64,000 nt of DNA from Paguma larvata (lineage: Eukaryota; Chordata; Mammalia; Carnivora; Viverridae): contig CM057833.1 in assembly GCA_030068075.1 (NCBI GenBank), positions 46,147,587 to 46,211,586 of the forward strand. The letters are read 5' to 3'. The notes beneath the pieces were generated by a model that worked only from the letters and a program-made list of their open reading frames with translations, did not search any database and was not told the origin of the DNA. A program made the translations under genes and the position numbers. Shown piece after piece: positions 31,891 to 43,740 of the stretch; position 1 is the stretch's first letter; every line of letters begins with the position of its first letter.

Positions 31891-32269
31891 ATATTATGAG
31901 AATCATTTTGGACCCCATTTCCATCACCACAATACTTGGGGGAACATGAGCCCACGGTAGCTCTTGTTGGACAAATCTTAATATGATATTTTTGGTTTTT
32001 GCAGTGTCTAGAATTGTAATTCCTGGATGTTTGGGATATCACTATTTCTTCTCTACAAAGGTGCATCCAAGGTATTAGTCTCAACCTTTTTAAAGGTTTT
32101 AAAAAGGCCTTGATTTGACTAAAGCGTCTGGCCTAAATTTCACAGTTATATTTCCTCTTAAGAAATGTTCTTCAAGAATTGTAATCAAACATCTCTGCTG
32201 TTTATTGGAGCTAGACGCTAGGGAGTATAAGGAGGATGAAAAGAAGTATAAGAAATAATCTTACTCTCA

Positions 32270-32463
32270 GGACACCTGGGTGGCTCAGGTCATGATCTCA
32301 TGGTTCATGGGTTCGAACTCTGCGTCGGGCTCTGCACTGACAGCTCAGACCCTAGAGACCACTTCAGATTCTGTCTCCCTCTGTCTGCCCCTCTCCTACT
32401 CACATTCGATCTCTTTCTTTCTCTCTCTCGAAAATAAATAAACATAAAAAAATTAAAAAAAAG
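32270..32463 (+). mobile_element. Felid SINE with internal deletion
   Basis: 'ggacacctgggtggctcagg' runs directly into 'tcatgatctcatggttcatg', so about 25 bp between the two 'ggctcag' repeats are gone. That fits slippage between those short direct repeats. The tail is 'aaaataaataaacat'. No clean target-site duplication was found. Confidence 0.88.
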
Positions 32464-32594
32464 AAAATCAACAAAATAATAGAATTCATAAATATATTCA
32501 CAAGCTGGTTCTTTGGGGGAAAAATAAAATAGGCATACCTATAGAAAATCTACTTAAGAAAAAAAAGGGAAAAAATAACTGATACCTGAAAAAT

Positions 32595-32790
32595 TTCTAC
32601 AGTTTGTAAAACACTTTCTTATGCCTTTTCACTCTTGGTCCCCAAACTAATTCTGCGCGCTATATATTTGTGCCCCAATTTTATTACTCATCAAATTGGG
32701 GATCAAAGAGGTGAGATTACTCTTTAGGGTCACACAACTTGTGAATGATAAAACCATGATTTGAACCCTTTCCTAACTTTGTTGAATATT
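32595..32790 (-). repeat. MIR fossil
   Basis: 'caattttattactcatcaaa', 'ttggggatcaaagaggtgag' and 'gggtcacacaacttgtgaat' are reversed MIR. Confidence 0.65.
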
Positions 32791-32862
32791 CTTCTAATAC
32801 TCTCCTAGCATCCTCTCAGGATGAAGTAAGACAGGAAGAGTGAAACATTAAATCTGTCTGTA

Positions 32863-33545
32863 TTAGTTTCCTGCAGCCGCTATAACAAATTACCAGAAAC
32901 TGGGTGGGTTAGAGGGGCGCCTGGGTGGCTCAGTCAGTTAAGCGTCTGACTCTTGGTTTTGGCTCAGGTCATGATCCCACGGTTTTGTGAGTTTGAGCCC
33001 ACATCAGGCTGTGTGTTGGCAGCGCGGAGCCTGCTTGGGATTCTGTCTCTCCCTCTCTCTTGGCCCCTCCTCTACTCGTGCTATCTCTGTCTCTTTCAAA
33101 AAATATAATAAATAAACTTAAAAAAAAAAAGAAACTGGGTGGGTTAGAACAGCAGGAATTTATCCCATCAGTTCTGGAGGCTAGATGTACGAGATCGAGG
33201 TGTCACCAGTGCCTCGCTCTTTCTGAAGGTTCTAAGGGGTCTGTCTCTTCAGCTTCTGGTGATGATCAATGGTTCTTGGTTTTCCAAGCTTGCAGCTGCA
33301 GTACTCCAATCTCTTCCTACATCTTCACGTGTTCTCCCCCGGTGTCTTCACGTTGTCTTCCCCGTTTTCTCTTCTTACACGATGTAGGGGTTTGTTTTCC
33401 AAATCTACAATTTTTCTTTCAGTATGTTACCATCTTAACTTGTTTAATTGTATCTGCAGTGACCCTGTTTGCAAATAAAGTCGCGTTCTGAGATTCTAGG
33501 TGGACATGAATTTGGGGAGGTCACTATACAGCCCAGTATAATGTC
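32863..33545 (-). repeat. MLT1-type MaLR LTR, reversed, split by a SINE
   Basis: 'tattagtttcctgcagccgc', 'tataacaaattaccagaaac' and, after the SINE, 'cccatcagttctggaggcta', 'gatcgaggtgtcaccag' and 'gtgaccctgtttgcaaataa' follow a reversed MLT1-type LTR, ending near 'tatacagcccagtata'. Confidence 0.85.
32914..33130 (+). mobile_element. Felid tRNA-derived SINE, young-looking
   Basis: 'ggggcgcctgggtggctcag' through to the poly-A tail, inserted in an LTR. The target-site duplication 'gaaactgggtgggttaga' is 18 bp and perfect (32896-32913 and 33131-33148). The intact duplication and clean poly-A suggest a recent insertion. Confidence 0.97.
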
Positions 33546-33549
33546 ATTT

Positions 33550-35510
33550 TTTCTTATGATTGTATTTTTAAGAATCTTTATTGTGCTCTATTCACATAGC
33601 AAAGCTGTGCATACATGCATCTAGGCACCCCTGGCAACCGGCGATAATTTACTGAGTGCTTAAAATGTGCCAGCTACTTAAGTAGATGGCCCATAACACA
33701 AAAAAGAAAAAAGTGTGTTAGGTCTTATGCTATGTTTATAGCAGTTTACTAAGCTAGGGGAAGGTGGGAATGATAATCCTATTCTAGTCAGACCCATCAG
33801 AGAACTGTTCAGATTCAGGTGCTTTGTGAGGGAGGAGAAGTGGGACAAATTCTGAGGACCCTGACTTGGATCTTATCAGTCTGCCGGAACTGTCAGAATT
33901 CCTAAGGAAATTCCAGGTGTGTGTACAGGTGAGGGGCAGGAAGGAAAAAGCATGATAACGCACTGCGTCTATGTGAAGGGCTACCAGCTATAGGAGTTTG
34001 GGCTTGTTTTTGTGTCTGTGCTAGAAGGACCACAACCAATGGGTGGAAGGCACAGAGATTTCTATTTCAAGTCAGTTACAGAAAACTAGGATCATCTAAA
34101 GATATAACTGGGACTGGATGACACTGGTACCTGCTTAGGACGGCCTAGATGGAGACTAGGAGAGGAGGGAGTTCTTAATGGATCTTATCACTTGCCAAAC
34201 ATTCCAAGCAAGATAGTACATACAGATCTCTGTTTAAAAATTGTGGAAACACACACTTTAATATTGTTTTGCACAAATGTACACTGTTTCCTAACAGAAA
34301 CACAATGGTTTGCATAAAATTAAGTTATTTTACTCTGGGGCCCAGCAATACAAGGGTGGAAAAGAACACAGGGTCGTAGTAGAATGGAGAGATATAACAT
34401 AAAACAGAGACAACCGGCTATAATAATCTAAGAATCACAAGCTCAATGAATATTCGAAGAGTGGATGATTGAATGATTTTCTTCAGAGACTTGTTGTTGT
34501 TATCATAGCATTGGCTTTATAGTAGGGTGAGCGAGTGTCCCAGTTTGCTGGGACCTGAGAGATTGCATGGTCCTTTTAGCGCTAAAACCAGGGAAGGCCC
34601 AAGCACACCGAGATGAGTTGGTCATGCTTTTTTATAGGCTTTTTAAAAAGGAAGGAAGGCATAAAACCAGGTATGGTAGGAGCTGTTATGGGAGCAGAGA
34701 GAAGGGGGCACTCATCATCTTCGAGGGGGAAACCAGGCAACCCCCTTCATTAGAACGGGGATGGTGTCTGTCTTGGTCACCAAAGTATTCCTGGCACCCA
34801 AAGCAGTAGGCAGCACATAATTGGAATTCCATTGATATTAGTCAATTACATGAATTCATTAACACAAGTCATTGTGGGCTGAGCATTCGGGCTGAGCCTT
34901 GAAGACTAATGTAGCATTTTGACTGTAAGAGAATGGAGTGTGTGGTAGAAGTTTCCAAAAACAGAAAACTTGGATACAGTAACAGGTAAATATGATGTTT
35001 AATGGGACCTTTTCCTATGGCTATTAGCATAGTTCTTGAAGAAAGCCCTTGAAACGATAAGTCTGTTGTATTTCCTCTATTCTTTTTTTTCCCATCCTGC
35101 AGACCCTCCTCTGCCTTCCTTTTCTGCTTCCTTCCCTTTTCTCTGTTGAAAGAGGCCATGCTCTGAGGAAGGGATGTCTCTAGAAGCTCTTTCAGGGCAA
35201 GACTTATTGGCCAATAAACCTCCAGGAAAACATTATGTTTGGAAATACACTGAGGTGCGGGTGGAGTGGAGAAGATGTGATTTGGCCCAAGGACAGCCCA
35301 TCAGGATGGCTGGGGCGGTGTGGGAGAAGGAAGAGGGGAAGGGGCATCATGGCGGGGAAGGCGCTCGGGGCCACGTGGTGAAAGGTCCCATTGCAGAATC
35401 ACAGTGCACCATTGTACTCCTCTGCCTTGGGTCACACAGATGTTTCCTACTGGGTTCTTGCTTACAGAGGACAAAGTGTGAACATTACCTCTATGAGGGA
35501 AAGAGAAACT
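33550..35510. other. Gene-free sequence
   Basis: No SINE was found here. Scattered MIR/L2 phrases appear ('tttactgagtgcttaaaatg' near 33650, 'atcttcgagggggaaacc' unassigned). Open frames such as 34567-34809 have no supporting features. Confidence 0.4.
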
Positions 35511-35514
35511 GATT

Positions 35515-35620
35515 GAGCAACCACTGTGTGCCAGACACTATTGGGTGCATTTTATATGCATGATCCATATACATGCATTTTGAAAGAAGGAATTATTAAC
35601 CCCATTTCTCTCTCTCTCTC

Positions 35621-35690
<70 letters not shown>

Positions 35691-35760
35691 CCAGAGACTT
35701 GCAGAGATCCAGTGACTTGCACAAGTCCCAGTTAACTTGGACTCAGTAACCAGATTTGGA
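35515..35760 (-). repeat. MIR fossil holding a compound microsatellite
   Basis: 'gcaaccactgtgtgccagac' and 'gaattattaaccccattt' lie left of the microsatellite; 'gatccagtgacttgcacaag' lies right of it. Together they are a reversed MIR. Confidence 0.65.
35607..35688 (+). repeat. (TC)n(AC)n compound microsatellite
   Basis: About 46 bp of TC units with one G interruption change directly to about 36 bp of AC units. It is likely to vary in length between individuals. Confidence 0.97.
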
Positions 35761-36219
35761 CTCAGTTCTGTCTGGCTTCATGGCAGTGGTTTCCAACTTC
35801 CTGTCTTCTTCTTATGTCTCAGTTAATGAAAGCAGACCTTTCCCCTTTCTTACCTCCTGCCTCTTCTCGACACCAGTGGGCCCTTCCTCACCAAATGCAC
35901 CCCGTATTTCCTTCCACTGGGCTCCTCCACTGGGTTCTCCTTGGAAACAAGTCAGGATCTTGGTAGCTCTTTGACATTAATGTATTATTTCAATCAGGAC
36001 AGACCCCTAAGACTCTGTGATACTTTTCAACTTTCATATTTCTCGGGAGTATTTCTAGCAAGTGTTTTCGTACTATGAAAACACGCTTCTTAAAGGGTGC
36101 ACAGTTACCCACAGTAAGAAGCTGTGGGAACTCTGTGGACCAAGCAGTCAAATTCTCTTTCTCTTAATGCTCACAGCCATGATTTGCTGACAAAACAGAG
36201 AGAAAAAAGGAGAAAATCT

Positions 36220-36395
36220 AGATGCCAGGCCAGGCGCTGCCATTTATTAGCTGTGTGACTGAAGTTCCTTTACTTCTTTGGGCCTTGGTTATTTTATCTG
36301 TAAAATGGGTGAATTATACTTGCTCTGCTTGCCTCACAAAGCTATGCTGAGAGATTACCTTGAGTAAAGTAATCATATATCAGAAAATATAAGAC
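36220..36395 (+). repeat. MIR fossil
   Basis: 'tagctgtgtgactgaagttc', 'tctttgggccttggttattt', 'tatctgtaaaatgggtgaat' and 'gcctcacaaagctatgctga' follow MIR. Confidence 0.8.
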
Positions 36396-36798
36396 AAAGG
36401 AATGATGTTAGCTTTAAATTCTTTGTGGAACCAAGTGGCATAAATAAAACACGAAGTATTATTTTTATTTCTTGGAGTTAGTCAGTTCATGTTAAAGAAA
36501 CCTGAACTCGATCTAGCTGAAGCCGAAAGAGAGACTTTATTTGCTCAGATAAATCAAGGGCAGGGGCAGAGTCAGCCTCAGGAATGACTAGATCTCTGTC
36601 TCCAGTGCTTCCAGAACACCCCTCTGTCTTCGACCTCTCTGACTTATTGCCTATTTGCCTTATTCTCTACTGACATTCATGAAATTCCAGAATAATCACC
36701 AAAGCTTCAGGCTTGTATTCCAACTTTTGTGAAGGCTTTTTAAATTTGTAAAATATAATACATACAGAAAAATGCATAATGATATATATATATATATA

Positions 36799-36897
36799 TC
36801 TAATAACAAGCTGAAAAACAATAGAAGCAGTATATATATATAAATGGTATATATATTTACCATTTAGGCTTCTATTGTTTTTCAGCTTGTTATCAGA
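36799..36897. repeat. Perfect inverted repeat / two-stem hairpin
   Basis: A 26-base arm at 36803-36828 is an exact reverse complement of 36868-36893. Inside lies a second 9-bp stem (36841-36849 with 36858-36866) and an 8-base loop. A 12-base (TA)n bulge sits on the left between the stems and a single G on the right. It is flanked on the left by a (TA)n run. It could be a template-switch duplication, a MITE-like relic or an RNA hairpin; the sequence alone does not decide. Confidence 0.9.
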
Positions 36898-36999
36898 GAG
36901 GGAAGAGGTTTTTCATAGTGCGTGAGGTAGAAAAGTCCCACGGAAGCCCTGCGATTGGCCTGATGTATGCCATGTGTATGCCTTGGACAAATCACCGTA

Positions 37000-38730
37000 G
37001 CCAAGTGTGGGTGTTACCACTGGCCCACCCCAGCACAGACGTGGCCATGCCCATTGGCACCTAAACCACTGGAATTTGAACAATACAAGATACGGCAAGG
37101 GGATACTTCTGTGGGCTTCTGATTCTGGCAGGACGCTCTAATTCTGGGAGTGCAGGCCTGCCTGGAAGTATAAGGTGGAAACTTTGCACCGACTGAATAC
37201 ACTTGGGATGCTTTCTGCTCCTTGCTTGAGAAAAGTTGGCTAGGTGTAATGTACAGAATAGGCACCTACTTACTTTGTCAAACTTAGTATTGAGGATGGA
37301 GTGAAAAGAACTGGCTCATAGATGAATTCTGACCCGTGCTCGTATGCATGCCACCATAGCAAGGAGGGCAGAAATTGAGTAAATGTCTGTGCAAAAGAGA
37401 AACACAGAGCACCCAGCAGCACATAAGAGAGATCAAAGGATGCGCTGATATCAGCTCGGTGAAGCGTCGTGGGTGTGAGGAAGGCCTTCTGGGTAGAAGG
37501 ACTGGCAAGTGCAATAGTCCTGGGGTTGGAAAGAGCCTGCTAGAGGAAGTAAAAAAGAGGGCCAGTGTGTCTTGGTAGAGAGAATGACTCAAGATGAGGG
37601 AGACAGGGGCCGAATCAGGCATCTCAAGAGATACTAAACGTTAGGTCCACAGTGAGCCCTTACCCGTGCTCTGTCTTCATCTTTGGCCAGGTTTGGCCTA
37701 TGCTCATTGCAGGAGGCCTGTGGCCCGCGTCCCAAGCCCAACCCCATTCTGGCATGGTATCTTCTTTAAGAGCAAAACAAGCAGCGGAGGGAGCCTCTGC
37801 AGCTGGGAAATAGTTGCAGGGCCATTTCCCCCTTTCAAAAGAGCTAAGCCCTGCTGCTAATAATACTTATTGTTAATGTTAATCATCATCTTTGACACCT
37901 CTGCTGCCACAGAGCATGCCGACCTTCAAAGCTCCCAGAACAATAATTACACCTCCCAGTTCCCCCATGAAAGAGGTAAATCAGGGTTTGAGTACAGGAC
38001 GAGAAGTCATAAAGTCCTGAAAATCAGACTCCTTCTCTATGGCCTCGAGCAGAAAAAGGAGCAGGCACCAGAAAGCCCCTTTTGGCTCCCACCTGTAAAA
38101 AGGGAAGACAGACAGGGCTAGGGACGGAATCGTGGCCTCCCAGGTGTGCTGAGACATTTAATTAAAAGGTACGAGGAGGTGTGCTTTCATGAGGGAAAGG
38201 GCCACGGAGCGCAACTCTTCCAGACTTCAAATTCCCCTGGAGGCAGACAGAATATCTGGGTCCAGACACGGGGGCCGGGATGAAGGAAGGGAATGGGGAT
38301 AGTGAACGCTTCCCATGAGATGGCACTTGTCTGGCGTAAAGAAGGCCGGGCGAGGCCAAACCACTTGGCCTTCTTGAGGCAGGCAGGACCAAACCCTGAT
38401 TTCATTCAGGTCCGATCTCTTCCTGTGCTGCAGGCTCTATGGGGCCAGGATCTGTCAGGTCCTTGGTGGCTCAGAAAAATCTCCCCAAGGTTTTGCTTGG
38501 GCTCAAATATGACCATGAGTTTGATTCTGTGCCATCCCACTCTGGCCCTCCCTCAAATGCATCTCTGTAGCATTCACTGTGTCATGGGTCCTGTGTGGGC
38601 AGTAGGGGTATGATGATGGAGAAGCATGGCCCCAGCCTCATGGTTTGGTGTGGAAGTGGAGGCACAGATAGGCAATTCGAATTCGGGGTGATGAGCTGTG
38701 GGAGGGAAGTGTGGGGAATTGGGGATCCAG
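37000..38730. other. Gene-free sequence
   Basis: No recent repeat was found. There are possible L2 scraps around 37370-37560 ('gaaggccttctgggtagaag') and several short overlapping open frames on both strands without support. Confidence 0.35.
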
Positions 38731-38736
38731 GAGGAA

Positions 38737-38851
38737 GGGCACCTGTTCTTTTTTGCTCCCTGGAGTGTGTCTGGTGCAGAACAGGATAGTAAGATGTTGG
38801 ACCATTAACTGCCCGAGGTGGATGGTTCCTTCCTGTCCCCTCATCTCCAGG
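38737..38851 (+). repeat. Duplicated segment, copy 1
   Basis: The core 38744-38842 aligns without gaps to 39761-39859, with 94 of 99 bases identical. Similarity trails off within about ten bases on each side. It matches no repeat family I recognise. All differences that fall in the shared open frame change the amino acid, so it is not behaving as coding sequence. Confidence 0.9.
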
Positions 38852-39753
38852 TTAGGGAGGCTGGGAATACTTTCTAGGGGGCCTCGGTCAGCCTACCAAG
38901 CTCATTCCACTTCTTCTCTGGCAAAGAAGCCTTTCCCAGACGCCCCAGCCCATGCGTGGCCACGGCCCCTGCTCTGGAACCCTCCAGTTCTGAGTGTTTG
39001 ACCCGACCCTGTGGCACTTCCAACTGACTTGTTTCTGCACATGTCTTCTGGTGAAGTTTTATGTTCTGAATGATGGGATGAAGAGCAATAGTTACAATGC
39101 CTTGGGTTTGTTTAAAACCTTGCAGTGTTCTCCGAGAGCGGTCACGGCCATCCCCTTGTTGTATTCCCCTGGACGGTCTCGTTTTATGAGAGGGAACTCA
39201 GGCTTGGAGAGTTGAAGACATCAGTCGGGTAACCCAGCTCATTGCCCCCACCTGTCTGCCTCTCGGTCTCATGCTTTCTCTCAATAGTCCTGCTGCAGAT
39301 GGACGAGGGGAGTGCGTTAGCATCTGGGGCGTGCCTGCAATCTACCTGCGAACCGTTTCCCATGTGTGGTTCCATTTAGTCTTCATACCAGTCCGGCCAG
39401 GGTGGTGTCATAGGATCCCCTAATAGGGAAGGAAACTGGAGCTTCGGAAGGGAAGGTCATTGGCCAGCGTCCCACAGCTCACAGGGAATGGAGCTGGGAT
39501 TTCTCCTGCACGGGCTTAACCCCCAGCCTCTTCACTTGGCTACACCATGCCACTTGCTGTTCATCTTGGTATTCTTCTCTCAGTGCCAGGCATGTAGTAG
39601 GAGCTTAGTTAAGACTCTGATTGATTCATTTGTGTTCTTCTCTTTCAGCCTCACCTTCTTGTTCTCGGCAGGGGCACGCAGAGGGGCAGGAAGGGGGTTT
39701 TATCCCTGGTGCACTGGCCCTGCAGGCACAAAAGAAAACACCATTCCCTCCCT

Positions 39754-39868
39754 GGACACGTGTTCTTTTTTGCTCCCTGGAATGTGTCTGGTGAGGAACA
39801 GGATATTAAGATGTTGGACCATTGACTGCCCGAGGTGGATGGTTCCTTCCTGTCCCCTCCTCGCCGGG
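39754..39868 (+). repeat. Duplicated segment, copy 2
   Basis: Partner of 38737-38851, in the same orientation, offset by 1017 bp. The intervening sequence is not duplicated. The divergence of about 5% implies a fairly recent event compared with the MIR and L2 fossils around it. Confidence 0.9.
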
Positions 39869-40592
39869 CCTGAATGCTGTTGGGGACAATTGCACAACAA
39901 GAGAGGGAAGACTCTGCCAACCAGAATATCCTCTCCCTTGGCCAGAGCCAGTTACTCCCCGTCCAGGCCTCTCTCGTGGGCCCTGTTTTCCCAGCCTTTG
40001 CAATGAGCACTCTTGGATCCGTTTCGCAACTTTTGTGTCTTTACCAGGGCATCTTCGGGCTGTCTTCGTTCAGTGTGCATCTTCTGGGCCGGGCATCTCT
40101 GGGAGTGTAGAGCTGAACATAGCCTCTACCCTTGAGGCGTTCCCTGGCTGGGGGCCCTTGAACGCGTCACCTAGGGTAACAAGGGTGGGCAAAGGCAAGT
40201 CCAGGGACTTGCAGATTCATGGAGCAGTGGAACTGAGCAGCCCAAGGAGGCTTTGAGGGGAGTGGGGTCCAGGCTTGGTCTTAAAAGATGCACAGGGATT
40301 CTCCATGCAGAGATATAGAAGGAAGGAATTCGATGAAGAGGGATTTTTACCATTCATGGGTCCTGGTGCCTCTGAGACGCCACACAGATACATACATGAG
40401 TTCCGTGGGATTGCCCCTAGATGATGGGGCTTGGGAATGCCTTGCATGCTCTGCTGTGCGTGTGGCCAGGCTCCTCACTCGTGAGCATCTCTACCCTCCT
40501 TGACTAGTGCTAGTTCCTCATTTCCTTGTCATCTTTGAGCATCTTTCAGGAACCTGTTCCATTCTGACAATGTCCTAAGGAAAGTAGCAGCT

Positions 40593-40810
40593 TGCAGTGC
40601 CTGGGTGGCTCAGTCGGTTAAGTGTCCAACTCTTGATTTTGGCTCAGGTCATGATCTGGCGGTTTTGTGAGCTCAAATCCCACAGCGGGCTCTGCCTTGA
40701 CAGTGCAGAGCCTGCTTGGGGTTCTCTCTCTCTCTGCCCCTCCCCCCTTGTGTGCATACTCTCTCTCTCTCTCTCTCTCAAAATAAATAAATAAACTTAA
40801 GAAAATAAAA
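40593..40810 (+). mobile_element. Felid tRNA-derived SINE
   Basis: 'gcagtgcctgggtggctcag', 'gacagtgcagagcctgcttg', (CT)n and 'aaaataaataaataaac' are present. The duplication 'gaaag(t/g)agcagct' lies at 40580-40592 and 40811-40823. Confidence 0.94.
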
Positions 40811-40829
40811 GAAAGGAGCAGCTGGTGTG

Positions 40830-41060
40830 CTTAAGAACACGGTCTTCGTGATGACACTAGGCCTAAGCGTGAATCACGGCGGTGGTGTTGCCGCTTACTA
40901 GCTGGGAGACCGTAGGCAAGTTCCTCTGAGATTTAGTTTAATTGTGTGTGAAGTAAGAGGGTCATAGTGCCCCATCTGTCTGCGGGGGGTTTCTGATCAT
41001 GAAGGCAAAGAGCTGACGTGGACCTGACACAAGGCAAGTGCTCAGTAACTTCCACTATGG
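40830..41060 (+). repeat. MIR fossil
   Basis: 'cttaagaacacggtcttcgt', 'gccgcttactagctgggaga', 'ccgtaggcaagttcctctga' and 'acaaggcaagtgctcagtaa' run the full MIR length. Confidence 0.8.
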
Positions 41061-41539
41061 CCATGTTCAAAGCTGAGGTCCAGAACTACATACGAGCTGA
41101 CCGGGGTGGGGGTGGGGCGGGGAGCCTAGCCAGAGCTGGATTGTCGCCTCCCGCCTGACACTGGCCTTTTCATGCAGCCGAGGATCACGGTGGCCCTTTT
41201 GGCAGCCCGGCCCCTGCTGACTCACCCCAGGTCGCCTGGTCCCTGGAAGGCTTCGGCCTCATTTTCAAGGGCCGTGCTGCTAAGTCACATCTCCCCAGCC
41301 ATTCGCTGGAGCCATTGGTGTTAAGGAGTCTTGTCCAGGGCCTGACATTTCGGTTTGTGAAATTCTAGCGTGGGTACATTTAGCCCATCCACCAAGTCTG
41401 TCTGGAGTCTGGTGCTGCCTGTTTCCTCGCAGTAATTCCTCACTGTTCAAGTCATCCAGCAGACTACGGCGAGAGGAGGGTTTGGAAAATGTTGTTTTCC
41501 TCTGACTCGTCACCTGTTCATAATCCTTGAAGCTCCTTA

Positions 41540-41680
41540 GCCTGGCACGCGAGACCACCATCCTACTTTGGAGACTTTCCTCGTCTGAATAGGGGTGATA
41601 AGCATTTCTGTAACATAGGATTTTCATGAGGATTAAATGAGTTCATGCTGGAAAAGGTCTTAGAACAGGGCTCTCAAGAA
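41540..41680 (+). repeat. MIR fossil, 3' half
   Basis: 'actttcctcgtctgaatagg', 'gattttcatgaggattaaat' and 'gagttcatgctggaaaagg' follow MIR. Confidence 0.65.
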
Positions 41681-41689
41681 TCGGGAGGG

Positions 41690-43280
41690 AGTCTGGGATC
41701 TGACACCTGCAAACGAATAGGTCAGCCTGGCACAACTGCCTGGCTGCTAGGCTAGCGAGCTAGCAGTAGTCAGATCACCAGTGCTTTCTCATGACCCTTC
41801 CCTAGCCCCGGCTCCCACGGGGTGCCATGAAGAAGGCCGGGTGATACCTGGGGTCTGGGGGTTGCATTTAGGAGAGGAGCTCTGAGCTCAAGGAACCAGA
41901 ATCTGTTTTTAATGGACTCCAAGGGAAATGGCTCCTTGGTATAGAGAGGAACGTTGTATCTTCCATGTCTGTTCAGATAAGAACATCTTTGAAGGACGGA
42001 CTGGAACAAAGGGCTCTGCTTGCAAAATGTGCAGAAATACAGGAGACTCGGGCCACGTGTGTTGTCAGTGCTTTGTAAGTATGGCATGATGAGGACCATC
42101 GTGGTGCTGGTGTGGATGCTTTGCTTCGTTCAGGAGAGTGGCTCTTCTCACTGACCCTTCGAAGTGACTTCCGCCCTTGGTGCCTTTATGTGTGTGGTTC
42201 CCCACACCTCCCCAGCCTCCGCATCCTGCTCTAGCATCTCCGACGTATCTCTCCTGAGCCTCCCCACTTCACACGGAGCGCCCCTCTCTCCTCTCTGACA
42301 CTGCCGTTTGTCTCCTCCTCAGCGCTTAGCAATGACTGTGTCCCTCCCTTTGAGACCTTTGTGAATCTCTTCGCTTCACGTGGAATTCCTGCTTATCTCT
42401 CTTAAACTCGACTTCACCCTTTGTTTATCGGTTTGGAGGATGCTTCCTCCAGAAAGTTTTCCTGATTGCGCTTGTACCCAGCCCGGATTAGGAGCTTCCA
42501 TGTGCTCCCGTGGCATCAGTGGTAACCTCTAAGTGGCATGTCTTGCCCCTTGAGACTTGAAAATTCTGGAAGACCCTTGGGTGTCTAGCATCTGCCAAGG
42601 TGCTGGGCACACAGACACTGTTTAATTCACATTTACATATAAATGAATGATTGCATGAATGTACAGATACCCATATCACATATTTATGCAAATTTGACCA
42701 ACAAGTCTAAGCATGTTGGAAGCTCCTGGAAAGTGTCTAGTGGTCACAGACACTTCAGTGTGTGTCTAATATCTGTGAGCTGACAGACAAAATAAGCAGT
42801 AGTCATTATTCTCCCTTTCGGATGTGTCGATTTCACCTTGCTTTAAAGGATACCTATGAGGCCAAGTGGACCTGGTTTGAGAACATATAACATATATTGT
42901 CAAAGATATTATTCATCCTGACTTTATATAAGGGAAAATTCTAGTAAGCCTCCTCAAAAGCAATTTAAAAACCATAAACTTCGTGTTCCTTTAACTTAGT
43001 AAATATCAAACTCATTTCATCCTTAATAGTCTACAAAATCAACACTCGTTTAAACTAATGGTCTGTTTATAGCACTCATGGCAAGTTTCAGATTGCAAAT
43101 GCATTTTTACAGTGGCTTTTGAAGATTGCTATTGGAAAGAATGACAGAGTAGTCACCGTGAAACCTGGGGCTGAGCTTGAGGCCAGCTCCCAGTTTTTCC
43201 ATAATGTGATAAAATTGTACAAATGAAGGCAAACTTAGAAACTCAAACCAGGAGATGGGAGCCCTCAGGACACTTTAGAA
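41690..43280. other. Gene-free sequence
   Basis: The left half is GC-moderate with an L2-like segment around 42250-42620 ('gtctagcatctgccaaggtg'). The right half is AT-rich with no recognised element. No exon-like frame is supported. Confidence 0.4.
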
Positions 43281-43284
43281 GGCA

Positions 43285-43520
43285 GAGATCACAGCGATTA
43301 AGACCTGCCCCTCTGGAGGCAGAAGTACCTGCGTTCGAATCCTGCTTCTCCTGATCACCAAGACTTAGTCTCTTCGCTTGTAAAGCCAGGAAAAGCTGAT
43401 ACACAGCAGACAATTGTCATGAAAATTAAATGTGGTAACATATGTTTAAAAAAATGTAGCATAGTATATGTGGCACATAGTGAGCTCGTAAGTGGTAGCC
43501 GTTGTCATTATTACTGTTTA
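43285..43520 (+). repeat. MIR fossil, near complete
   Basis: 'agatcacagcgattaagacc', 'acctgcgttcgaatcctgct', 'gtctcttcgcttgtaaagcc' and 'tgtggcacatagtgagctcg' follow MIR. Confidence 0.85.
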
Positions 43521-43524
43521 TATT

Positions 43525-43740
43525 GAGAAAAACCCAGATTTGTATCCCAGCTCAGGTGCTAACAGCTATGTGCTGGCATCTCAAGAGGGATGTGAGGACT
43601 TACCTACCTTCCCCGAGTCTCAGTGTCCTTGTCTGTAAGGTGGAGACCATAATAATGCCTGGATCACAGGATCGATGTGATAATAAATTGGCAGACGATA
43701 CGGAATCTGAGTGAGGAAGGAAGGGTGAGCACCCAGTAAT
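43525..43740 (+). repeat. MIR fossil
   Basis: 'agatttgtatcccagctcag', 'gagtctcagtgtccttgtct', 'gtaaggtggagaccataata' and 'cacaggatcgatgtgataat' follow MIR. It is directly adjacent to another MIR in the same orientation. Confidence 0.75.

Noticed and set aside
38711..39001. Shared open frame (CSFLLPG..CLV.NRI..CWTI.CPRWM) at 38.7 and 39.8 kb as a duplicated exon
   Set aside because: All differences between the copies that fall in the frame are nonsynonymous, and no splice sites bound the shared block, so it does not behave as protein-coding.
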